In this document: positions 8,700-15,580 of the stretch, piece by piece
Numbering within the stretch: the first letter of the stretch is position 1
Layout: the number at the start of each line of letters is the position of its first letter
Translations under genes and position numbers: made by a program
NCBI GenBank assembly: GCA_036558305.1
Contig: DATBFX010000482.1
Coordinates: 1 to 24,572, forward strand
Origin: DATBFX01 sp036558305
GTDB taxonomy: Bacteria > Chloroflexota > Chloroflexia > Thermomicrobiales > UBA6265
Direction of reading: 5' to 3'
Length of the DNA: 24,572 nt
Notes under the pieces: generated by a model
Seen by the model: only the letters and a program-made list of their open reading frames with translations
Databases searched by the model: none
Told to the model about the DNA's origin: nothing

Positions 8700-9365
8700 A
8701 TGCACCAGCTTCAGCAGCCTCAGCGTTCGCCAGCCGCCCGCGCCCGCCGCGGGTCCGATGCGGAGGAGCGAGCCCCGCACCCGCTGCTCGCCCTCCAGCG
8801 CCAGATCGGCAACCGCGCCGTCGCGCGCCTGGTGCGCTCCGCGGCCGAACCGGACATCGCCCGGATCGCCTGGGACGAATCCGGCCCGCCCGCCCCGACC
8901 TGCGTGCTCACCACCTACAGCGGCTCCAACTTCACCGGCGAGCGGGTGGTCGCCGACCGCGAGTTCGTGCCGGCGCTGGCCAAAATCAACAAGTACGCCG
9001 CCGACAACGACGTCAACCTGCTGATCACCGACTCCTTCCGGCCGCACGGGCGGGCGGTGAGGGGGGCGATCGTCCCGCCCGCCTCGCGCTCCAACCACCT
9101 GGCCGGTCACGCGATCGACATGAACGTCCAGTACGGCCCGAGCAAGAACCACCTGTGCAACTCGCGCTGCCTGCGGGGCGAGCATCCGCCGGCGGCCGTC
9201 AAGGCATTCCTCGACGCGATCCGCGCCGACGGTTCCTTGCGGTGGGGAGGCGACTTCGAGGATCGGGATCCGGTCCACATCGACGATGGCCTGAATGGCG
9301 ACGATGCCGCCTGGCAGGCGCGCTTCAAGGCGACCCAGCAATCCCATCGCGACGGCTGCCCCTAA
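8700..9365 (+). CDS. M15 peptidoglycan peptidase with the same LQR/GNR N-terminal motif
   Basis: 221 residues. The N-terminus is charged and low in complexity and carries LQRQIGNRAVARLVR (32-46), closely matching the motif of the gene before it. The rest is an M15-type peptidase: DSFRPHGRA, SNHLAGHAIDM (131-141) giving His133 and Asp140, then RWGGDF and DPVHID with His193. The RWGGDF...DPVHID ending is typical of the endolysin-like M15C group, which cleaves the L-Ala-D-Glu or D-Ala bonds of peptidoglycan. There is no Sec or Tat signal. ATG start with GGAGG close upstream and 24 bases after the preceding stop, so the two are one operon. Four cysteines lie in the second half (two in LCNSRC). 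The family is firm; a role as delivered effector is inferred. Confidence 0.85.
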   Translation: MHQLQQPQRSPAARARRGSDAEERAPHPLLALQRQIGNRAVARLVRSAAEPDIARIAWDESGPPAPTCVLTTYSGSNFTGERVVADREFVPALAKINKYAADNDVNLLITDSFRPHGRAVRGAIVPPASRSNHLAGHAIDMNVQYGPSKNHLCNSRCLRGEHPPAAVKAFLDAIRADGSLRWGGDFEDRDPVHIDDGLNGDDAAWQARFKATQQSHRDGCP

Positions 9366-9498
9366 CGCACCGCCGCACCGCTGCTCCACAAGCGGCTGCT
9401 CCCGGCATCCCCAAATCCATGACACGCTTTCATGCTCATCAATGTCAGCTTCAATTCTTTGCCGGTGTCGCGTCGCCGTTGAGCGGGGCTGTCGCGAC

Positions 9499-10356
9499 CT
9501 ACCCGCGCGGCACCGTCCCGCGCGCCACCATCACCCCGACGGTGGCGAAGTAGGCGCCATGCCGGCTCGCCTCCCCCAGCCAGGCGATCGCGGCTTCGCC
9601 CCGCGCCCGGTCCAGGCGCCCTTCGGCCACCAGTGCCGCGGCGGGCTCGCGCAGGTCGAGACCGTATCCCGCCAGCACTCCCTCGTCCATCACTCCCGCC
9701 GTCACCCACCCGACCTCGACGTCGACGAGCCCCGCCTCGGTCATCCGCCGCCGCAACTCCAGTCCCATCGCCGGCTGCCGCAACCGGCGCAACCACCGCC
9801 CGTACAGCAGGTCGAGCGCTTCGCGATCGGCGTGATCGATTCGGATTCCGGCCCAATCCGGCTCGGCGGCCACCACCGTCCCTCCCGGACGCACCACCCG
9901 CCGCATCTCCCGCAACGCCGCTACCGGATCGTCCAGGTGCATCAGCACCCGCTCGCAGTGGGCGGCGTCGAAGGCAGCGTCCGCCAAGGGCAGGGCGAGG
10001 GCATCCCCCTCCATCACCTCGACGCAATCCGCCAGTCCCAGATCGGCAACTCGAGCGCGAGCAGCGGCGACGAAGTCCGGCGCATGATCGAGTCCGACGA
10101 CCCGGCCGCTCGGACCGGTCACCCCCGCGAGGGCGGGCAGGAAGACCCCCGTGCCGCAGCCGACTTCCAGCACCCGTGATCCGTCCGTCAACGCCAGGGC
10201 CTCCAGCGATTGCCGGACGATCGCGCGCAGAACCGGCGTCGCCGCCACCTCGTCGAGGTAGGCAGCCAGCCTCGACCGGTCGCGGGCGTCCAGGGCGGCG
10301 CCCCACTTACCGGAGCCGACATCGGTCGTGCCCCCGACCTCTTCCACGCGTGTCAC
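9499..10356 (-). CDS. Class I SAM-dependent methyltransferase
   Basis: 285 residues. Motif I VLEVGCGTG (62-70) binds S-adenosylmethionine. GLDHAPDFVAAAR supplies the acidic residue after strand 2, VEVMEGDALALP motif II, and FDAAHCERVLMHLDDP motif III/post-I, followed by LREMRRVVRPGGTVVAAEPD. This is the general Methyltransf_11/25 pattern; the acceptor substrate cannot be read. GTG 10356 is chosen because GGGAGGGG lies six bases upstream. The same frame is open for 19 further codons with no better site. It converges on the M15 gene with 133 bases between and follows the PEBP gene's 3' end on the same strand by 150 bases in the reverse direction, so it probably has its own promoter. Confidence 0.88.
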   Translation of the reverse strand: MTRVEEVGGTTDVGSGKWGAALDARDRSRLAAYLDEVAATPVLRAIVRQSLEALALTDGSRVLEVGCGTGVFLPALAGVTGPSGRVVGLDHAPDFVAAARARVADLGLADCVEVMEGDALALPLADAAFDAAHCERVLMHLDDPVAALREMRRVVRPGGTVVAAEPDWAGIRIDHADREALDLLYGRWLRRLRQPAMGLELRRRMTEAGLVDVEVGWVTAGVMDEGVLAGYGLDLREPAAALVAEGRLDRARGEAAIAWLGEASRHGAYFATVGVMVARGTVPRG

Positions 10357-10506
10357 GGCATTCCCCTCCCTTGCAGGCACCCCGAGGCTCGAGCACCGGC
10401 GGTGTTCCCACAATCGATCGATCTCGCGACCCAGTGTGGCGCGGGTCGTGGCGTTACCGAATCCAAACGGCAGCGAAGAGCGGGATCGGGTTTTGAGACA
10501 CCCGCA

Positions 10507-11205
10507 TCAGGCGCTGGGGCTTGGCGTCGCCGGTGCCGCCACCGTCTCGGCGATCGGCACGATGACCGCGCGGGCCAGTGCGTGACCGGCAACGTTGAAG
10601 CCGAGGAAGGCCGGCGTCGCGTCCTTCGGCACGCCAAGCGTCGGGACGTCGATCGCGGTGACGACGATGTAGTAGCGGTGGGGGCCGCTCCCCGGTGGGG
10701 GCGCCGCACCCAGGTACTGGGCCAGCCGCAGGTCGTTCGGCAGGTGGAACGCCCCCGTCGGCAACCCGGCGTCGCCGGCGGCGCCGGCACCCGCCGGCAG
10801 CGAGGTCGTACCCGCGGGGATGTCGACCACGACCCAGTGCCAGAAACCGCTGCCGGTGGGGGCATCGGCGTCGTACATCGTGACGGTGAAGCTCTGGGTG
10901 GCGGCGGGGAAACCGTCCCACGCCAGTTGCGGCGATTGGTCCTGTCCGCCGGGGACACCCGCGATACCGCTGAGTTGGGGCGTCGGCAACTGCACGCCGT
11001 CGGCGACGTCGCTGCTGGTCACCCGGAACGCCGGCACCTTCGGCAGGAGGGCAAGCGGGTCGCAGCCCGCCGGTCCGGCCGCGGGCTCCGGTGTGGCCTG
11101 GGCGGCCACGAGCGCCCGCCCCGTCGCGATCAGGCCGGCTGCCCCAACCCCGGCAGCGGCGCCGCGCCGCAGGAGCAGACGTCGATCCCAGGTATGCTTG
11201 TCCAT
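10507..11205 (-). CDS. YbhB/YbcL-type PEBP family protein, Tat-exported
   Basis: 232 residues. The N-terminus MDKHTWDRRLLLRRGAAAG followed by a hydrophobic Ala/Gly stretch and an AxA-like site (about residue 35) looks like a twin-arginine signal. The mature part has the phosphatidylethanolamine-binding-protein core: SPQLAWDGFP, MYDADAPTGSGFWHWVVVDI (the DxDAP and GxxxHW motifs), then PHRYYIVVTAIDVP. Bacterial members are small ligand-binding proteins of unclear role. 'Raf kinase inhibitor-like' names a fold, not a function. The start has GGAGGAG four bases upstream, and a good promoter lies about 70 bases further up. A low-complexity Pro/Ser tail ends the protein. Apparently monocistronic. 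Confidence 0.9.
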   Translation of the reverse strand: MDKHTWDRRLLLRRGAAAGVGAAGLIATGRALVAAQATPEPAAGPAGCDPLALLPKVPAFRVTSSDVADGVQLPTPQLSGIAGVPGGQDQSPQLAWDGFPAATQSFTVTMYDADAPTGSGFWHWVVVDIPAGTTSLPAGAGAAGDAGLPTGAFHLPNDLRLAQYLGAAPPPGSGPHRYYIVVTAIDVPTLGVPKDATPAFLGFNVAGHALARAVIVPIAETVAAPATPSPSA

Positions 11206-11271
11206 CGGTCTCCTCCGTCGCTGGTTCGTCTCTGGTGCACCCCGCCGGGACCACCGCCCGGACGGTCGCGC

Positions 11272-11299
11272 ACTCTACACCGGGCGCGGACCGTGTCAA
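11272..11299 (-). promoter_or_regulatory. Sigma-70-type promoter of the PEBP gene
   Basis: Minus strand: TTGACA (11299-11294), 16-base spacer, TAGAGT (11277-11272). The -35 is a perfect consensus and the -10 matches four of six. Transcription would begin near 11265, leaving a leader of about 60 bases before the ATG. Confidence 0.6.
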
Positions 11300-11448
11300 G
11301 CAGGCAACGCCCCGCCACGCCCCGCCGGCCGTCGCACAATTAACCGAGCCCCGAAGGTGTTGTGAGTCGTTTCTGCTACGTCCCGCATGTCGTGGCCGTC
11401 ACCCCTCGCCCGCGAGCACGGCCGTCCGCCGCGCACCAACCGGCGTGC

Positions 11449-12054
11449 CTACCGCGGGTCGACGACGATTTCCAGGTCGGTCGGGTTGAAGCCGTTGGTT
11501 TCGTTCATGTCCTGTGGGCAGGACGAGACCGCCACGATCGCGTCCATCAGCACCCGCAGATCGACGTGATCCCCCGCCCGCGAGACCGGCGTGCGGACGA
11601 CGAATCCGCCCTCGGCATCGACCCCGACGTTCATGAACCAGTTCAGCGCGTCCGGCACCCGAGCGTAGCCCAGCCCGTAGTGCGCCATCGCCGCCGCGCA
11701 GTTCTGCCGGCAGTTGGCGTGCTCCGGCAGTCCGAACCCATCGGCGTATCGCTGGCGGTCGCAGGGGGCGATCAGCAAATCGTGGACCCCGACCGTGTCG
11801 TCGACCAACTCGAACATCGGTCGCCGCAGATTCGTGTAGAGGAGGGCGCCGGGGCGCAGCCGCAGTCCCAGGTTCTGCGTCCGGGTGTGGGTCGGTGAGA
11901 GCACCTCGTCGAGGTCGGCGGCGTTGAAACCGAAGAAGTCCGCGACCTGTTGCCCGGCGACGTCGATCACCCGCAACAGGTCGCCGGCCCGGACCTCGAT
12001 CGCCACACCCGTTCGTGCCGGCACCCGCGTCCGGCGTTCCTCGCGCTCGCTCAT
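11449..12054 (-). CDS. DUF1989 (urea carboxylase-associated family) protein
   Basis: 201 residues, normal for the family. Characteristic stretches are GQQVADFFGFNA (35-46), SPTHTRTQNLGLRLRPGA (53-70), HDLLIAPCD (91-99), NCRQNC (114-119), LNWFMNVGV and SSCPQDMNETNGFNPTDLE (178-195). Cys98, Cys115, Cys119 and Cys179 are conserved-looking and could bind metal. Relatives are often found beside urea carboxylase, allophanate hydrolase or aminomethyltransferase genes; none is here, so the link to urea or guanidine metabolism is only by family. The frame is open for 75 more codons upstream, but ATG 12054 has GGGAGGGG four bases upstream. It lies 68 bases after the 69-residue gene and may share its transcript. 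Confidence 0.88.
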   Translation of the reverse strand: MSEREERRTRVPARTGVAIEVRAGDLLRVIDVAGQQVADFFGFNAADLDEVLSPTHTRTQNLGLRLRPGALLYTNLRRPMFELVDDTVGVHDLLIAPCDRQRYADGFGLPEHANCRQNCAAAMAHYGLGYARVPDALNWFMNVGVDAEGGFVVRTPVSRAGDHVDLRVLMDAIVAVSSCPQDMNETNGFNPTDLEIVVDPR

Positions 12055-12122
12055 GCGGCCCCTCCCTTCTGCCCGGTAGATCGAGACGGCGCTCCTCATC
12101 GACCGAAGCGGTCTCGTACCGG

Positions 12123-12332
12123 CTACCCCGACGTCACCCGTCGCTCCTGCACGCGCAAGTCTTGCAGCGGTTTGAGGTCCTTGACGACGCTCTCGACGAA
12201 GACCATGGCCGAACGGTAGTCCTCGGGCGTGATCTCGGTTCCGGTTTCGAGCTCGTGGCGCATCTGGTTGGCAAGCCACTCCAACGCATCGATGGTGCGG
12301 TCGAGCGGGCTGTAGTCAAAGTTCCATGGCAT
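12123..12332 (-). CDS. Small hypothetical protein, 69 residues
   Basis: Not recognised. The sequence is acidic in the middle, helical in appearance and soluble, with none of the Arg/Pro bias of spurious frames: MPWNFDYSPLDRTIDALEWL is followed by a Glu/Asp-rich helix (ITPEDYRSAMVFVESVV). The ATG has GGAGAA seven bases upstream. A -10-like TATCAT and a LexA-type palindrome lie just beyond. It is followed on the same strand by the DUF1989 gene after 68 bases. Evidence for being a real gene is the composition, ribosome site and promoter arrangement; the function is unknown. Confidence 0.7.
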   Translation of the reverse strand: MPWNFDYSPLDRTIDALEWLANQMRHELETGTEITPEDYRSAMVFVESVVKDLKPLQDLRVQERRVTSG

Positions 12333-12353
12333 GGCGGGTTCTCCGTCGCGAAT

Positions 12354-12373
12354 CGAACACTCGTTCTATGATA
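12354..12373 (-). promoter_or_regulatory. TATCAT -10 with LexA-like box over the transcription start
   Basis: The palindrome CGAAC-ACTC-GTTC (12354-12366) fits the GAACNNNNGTTC SOS box of Bacillus and actinobacterial LexA. It sits immediately downstream of TATCAT (12373-12368), so it would cover +1, a classic repression position, 22 bases before the ATG of the 69-residue gene. No clear -35. A single site could be chance. Confidence 0.45.
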
Positions 12374-12444
12374 CCCGATCCGCGTCGCGACGGGAGCGAT
12401 CGGACCGGGCGACTGGTCGGCACGGACTTCCCGATGCCCGGTCG

Positions 12445-12464
12445 TGTCGTTATTCTTAACGACA
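12445..12464. promoter_or_regulatory. Perfect 8-base inverted repeat, probable operator
   Basis: TGTCGTTA, four bases TTCT, then TAACGACA: 16 matched bases, AT-rich in a GC-rich surround. TATTCT (12451-12456), a possible -10, lies inside it. This is the form of a dimeric repressor site controlling the downstream protease/STAND operon. No regulator gene is adjacent. Confidence 0.5.
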
Positions 12465-12708
12465 GACGCGAGACCCCGCTTGCCTATAACCGCCGCGAAT
12501 ATGGACGGCCGCATGGGCAACGAAAGGCGCGGTCGCCTTCCCGCGATTCCCCAAGGGGCGACCGGGTGCCTGCGGTTCGGCCGGCACCCGGCCACGTCGC
12601 CCCGACGATGCTTCCGCCGCGGATACTCCGACCAGACGACAAGGCGAGCGATCTTGACGGGACGCACTCGCTCGATGAACCCGCCGGACGGGAAGGGGTC
12701 AGACAGCA

Positions 12709-14694
12709 ATGACGGTCAAACAACTCGTGTTCAACGGCATCAACGGCGCGACCGGCGAATACCTGCTGCCGCCGCTGACCCCCGCCGCGATCTCGCAACT
12801 CGCCCAGGGATTCGGTCTCGACGACGAGCAAGAGCAGGAGTTGGCGGGACGCCACTTCGGCGCGCAGCCCTCGTTCGCCGTCAAGGAGGGGGTCGATCCC
12901 AAGGACCTCGCCCAGACGGGGTGGGGCGTCGTCTTCGCCCACGACGCCGACCCCGCCCTCAAAGACGCGCTCGGCGAGTTGCTGACCCACCGGGCCGAAC
13001 AGGCGGGCGACCGCTTCCGCGTCTTCGAAGGGATCGACGCCTACCGGCCGGGCGAATCCAAGGACGACTTTCTGGTCCGTAACGGCGCCGGTCCCGGCCC
13101 CGCCAATCCCGACAGGGTGCCCTACTACCTCCTGCTGGTCGGCGATCCCGAGGCGATCCCCTACCGCGTCCAGTACCAACTCGACGTCCAGTACGCGGTC
13201 GGCCGCCTCCACTTCGAGACCCCCGAGGAGTACGCCCGCTACGCCCGCAGCGTCGTCACCGCCGAGACCGGCGGCACCACCTCACCGCGGCGGGCGGTCT
13301 TTTTCGGCGTCCGCAACGACGGCGACCTCGCGACCGCGATGAGCCACGACCAGTTGGTCAAACCCCTGGCCGAGCAGATCAAGACGGCGTTCGGCAAAGG
13401 TTCGACGAAGTGGCAGGTCGAGACCGTCCTCGCCGAAGCGGCGACCAAGCAACGACTCGCGACCCTGCTCGGCGGCGCCGAGACACCCTCCCTCCTCTTC
13501 ACCGCCAGCCACGGTATGGGTTTCCCCGTCACCGACCCCCATCACCCGGCCCACCAGGGCGCCCTCCTCTGCCAGGACTGGCTCGGGCCGGAGATCCAGG
13601 AAAGCATCGGCCAGGACGCCTATTTCGCCGCCGACGACCTGACGGCGCAGGCCCGCCTGCTCGGTCTGATCACCTTCCACTTCGCCTGCTTCGGCGCCGG
13701 CACGCCCCGGCTCGACGACTTCGCCCACCTCGCCTACGGCAAGCGCACCGCGATCGCCCGCCACGGCTTCGTTGCCCCCCTGCCGCGCGCCCTGCTCGGT
13801 CATCCCAAGGGCGGCGCCCTGGCGACGATCGGCCACGTCGAGCGGGCCTGGTCCTTTTCGTTCGCCTGGGGCGCGGCCGGCTCGCAGACGCAGGCCTTCC
13901 AGGACACCCTCCACCGGCTGCTCGACGGTCATCCCGTCGGTTCCGCCCTCGAACCCCTCAACGCCCGGTACGCCGAGCTCTCCTCCGACCTGAACACGAC
14001 CCTGGAAGACGTCAAATACGGCAAGAAGGCCGACGACCTGAAAATCGCCGGGCTCTGGACCGCCAACAACGATGCCCGCGCCTACGCCGTCGTCGGCGAT
14101 CCCGCCGTCCGCCTGACCCCGGCCGCCGCCGGCAAGAAGGCCGAGCGACCGACGATCGGCGACGTGTCGCTGCCCGCCGCGAAAAAGGCGCCCGGCGGCG
14201 GTCGCGCCACCCGCCGCGCCAAAGAAGAGGCGACGGACACGGCTGAAACGGCGACCCCGGTTCCGGCCATGGCGCCCGGTGTCGTCGCCTACGGTTTCCC
14301 CTGGATCGGCGGCGACGATTCGGTCTTCAAGCAGGCCCAGGAACGCGTCGTCGAACTGGTCAAAGGGTTGGCCGAGGACCTCAGTACGGCCCTCACCGCC
14401 GCCATGACCGACCTCTCCCGGTTGGACGTCGCGACCTACGTCGCCGACGACGTCGCCAAGGCGGCGGCGGATCCCGACGACCTGGCGAAGTCCGCCCGCC
14501 TCCGCGCTTTCACCCGAATGGCGCTCGACGGCGACACCGTCGCCTGCGTCCCGGAGAACGCCGATCAGGTCGACGCCGCCCTCTGGGCCATCCACACCGA
14601 CATGGTCACCCGCGCCCAGGCCGGACGGGCGGACATGCTCAAGACGGCTACCTCGGCGGTCGGCGGACTCCTCGGGATCGTCAAGGGCTTCTGA
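12709..14694 (+). CDS. C25/caspase-fold cysteine protease-like protein
   Basis: 661 residues. LLLVGDPEAIPYRVQY and YAVGRLHFETPEEYARYAR (about 140-180) match the first half of gingipain-type C25 domains. The catalytic pair follows as in clan CD: FTASHGMG (His268) and FHFACFGAGTP (Cys327). After about residue 475 a Lys/Arg/Ala/Pro-rich linker leads to a separate C-terminal region (about 525-661) that is helical, ends in GGLLGIVKGF, and is unassigned. No signal peptide, so unlike secreted gingipains it is probably cytoplasmic. The ATG has AAGGGG ten bases upstream. Its TGA overlaps the next start (TGATG). First gene of the four-gene operon with CHAT-SIR2 and STAND-WD40. Protease activity is inferred from the residues; the target is unknown. 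Confidence 0.8.
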   Translation: MTVKQLVFNGINGATGEYLLPPLTPAAISQLAQGFGLDDEQEQELAGRHFGAQPSFAVKEGVDPKDLAQTGWGVVFAHDADPALKDALGELLTHRAEQAGDRFRVFEGIDAYRPGESKDDFLVRNGAGPGPANPDRVPYYLLLVGDPEAIPYRVQYQLDVQYAVGRLHFETPEEYARYARSVVTAETGGTTSPRRAVFFGVRNDGDLATAMSHDQLVKPLAEQIKTAFGKGSTKWQVETVLAEAATKQRLATLLGGAETPSLLFTASHGMGFPVTDPHHPAHQGALLCQDWLGPEIQESIGQDAYFAADDLTAQARLLGLITFHFACFGAGTPRLDDFAHLAYGKRTAIARHGFVAPLPRALLGHPKGGALATIGHVERAWSFSFAWGAAGSQTQAFQDTLHRLLDGHPVGSALEPLNARYAELSSDLNTTLEDVKYGKKADDLKIAGLWTANNDARAYAVVGDPAVRLTPAAAGKKAERPTIGDVSLPAAKKAPGGGRATRRAKEEATDTAETATPVPAMAPGVVAYGFPWIGGDDSVFKQAQERVVELVKGLAEDLSTALTAAMTDLSRLDVATYVADDVAKAAADPDDLAKSARLRAFTRMALDGDTVACVPENADQVDAALWAIHTDMVTRAQAGRADMLKTATSAVGGLLGIVKGF

Positions 14695-15503
14695 TGGCCT
14701 CCGCAGCGCCCACCACGATCTTTTCCCTCACGCCGTCTCCGCCGCCGGGCGCGCCGACCGACCCCATCCTCGGGTTGTGGGAATTCGCCGGCGGCTCCGC
14801 GCAACCTGCCTCCTCGCCATCCCCGGCAGCGAGCAACGGCGCCGTCGTCTGGCGGGTCGACCTGGCAACCGATACGGAGACTGGGATCGCGCTCCTCACC
14901 GAGAGCGAGACGCGGACGCGAATTGCCGAGTTTGCCCTTGGTCTCGTCCCACCCCGCCTCCTGCCCGTCGTCGCGCCGCCCCCCGCCGGTCTGTCCTTCG
15001 CTCCGGGCCAGACCGCCCTGGGCGGCGCGCCCGAGCTGACGCTGCGGGACTCGCTCGCGGCGCTGTCGGCAGCAACCCCGGCCGTCGACTTCGCTCCCGG
15101 TCTTGGCACGGGGATCTGGCGCGACGGTTTCGACGCGCTGACCGGCGCGCTCGCCGACGCGCGCCGGATCATCTCGCACCTCGCCTGGGTCGAGACGCGT
15201 ACGAAAGGTCGGTTGGTGGCGCGCACCCAGGTCGATTGGCGGGGCAACTCCCGCACCTTCTGGCTCGGACACCCGGAATCGGGTCAGGGAAAGACCCACG
15301 GGCGGGCGGTCAGTCTCGCCGTCGCCACCCGGTTGCTGACGATCCGCGCCATCGTCCTCGCGCTCCGCGGCGCCGCCCTCGTCGGTTCCATGCTCACCCC
15401 AGCGACGCTGCCGATGGCGCTGCCGCTGGCCTGGCGGTTCGTGAAAGACGTCCTCGACGAGGCCGCTCATGCTCGCGCCGTCTGGCAAGGAAGGCTCGCC
15501 TGA
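14694..15503 (+). CDS. Unknown protein with hydrophobic C-terminal region
   Basis: 269 residues, no family recognised. The N-terminal 100 residues are Pro/Ala/Ser-rich. The middle contains AWVETRTKGRLVARTQVDW and RTFWLGHPESGQGKTHGRA. From about residue 212 to 252 there is a long hydrophobic stretch (LLTIRAIVLALRG, GAALVGSMLTPATLPMALPL) that could be one or two membrane helices. The start ATG shares its A with the preceding stop (TGATG), so it is translationally coupled to the protease. Its own TGA overlaps another ATG in the same way. Lying between two caspase-fold proteases, it is a candidate substrate or membrane-acting effector, purely from position and hydrophobicity. Confidence 0.75.
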   Translation: MASAAPTTIFSLTPSPPPGAPTDPILGLWEFAGGSAQPASSPSPAASNGAVVWRVDLATDTETGIALLTESETRTRIAEFALGLVPPRLLPVVAPPPAGLSFAPGQTALGGAPELTLRDSLAALSAATPAVDFAPGLGTGIWRDGFDALTGALADARRIISHLAWVETRTKGRLVARTQVDWRGNSRTFWLGHPESGQGKTHGRAVSLAVATRLLTIRAIVLALRGAALVGSMLTPATLPMALPLAWRFVKDVLDEAAHARAVWQGRLA

Positions 15504-15568
15504 TGGCAAACGACGTCGCGGGCGACGCGTCTGGTCTCATGCGCAAAGAGGCGCTGCCGTCGCGGTAG
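15503..15568 (+). other. 21-codon mini-ORF in frame with the CHAT-SIR2 gene
   Basis: ATG at 15503 overlaps the preceding TGA exactly as at the previous gene junction. It reads MANDVAGDASGLMRKEALPS, then R and a TAG at 15566-15568. The TAG is in the same frame as the CHAT-SIR2 gene that starts at 15581. It is either a coupling leader peptide or the ancestral N-terminus cut off by an amber codon. Confidence 0.4.
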
Positions 15569-15580
15569 CGGAAAGCGGGG

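Larger units (their letters stand above)
12333..12708. other. Divergent regulatory region before the protease/STAND operon
   Basis: 376 bases without a supported gene. It contains the LexA-like box (left end), a perfect inverted repeat at 12445-12464, TATAAC at 12485-12490, and a hairpin CGGTCGCC (12530-12537) with GGCGACCG (12557-12564) around a 19-base loop. The leader of the plus-strand operon is therefore probably long. Confidence 0.5.

Noticed and set aside
7920..9425. 501-codon open frame on the minus strand opposite the M15 genes
   Set aside because: Shadow of the peptidase genes; low-complexity Gly/Val/Arg composition and no motif.
12709..14694. Secreted gingipain-like virulence protease
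   Set aside because: No signal peptide or secretion-sorting domain; the operon context with STAND and CHAT-SIR2 favours an intracellular regulated protease.
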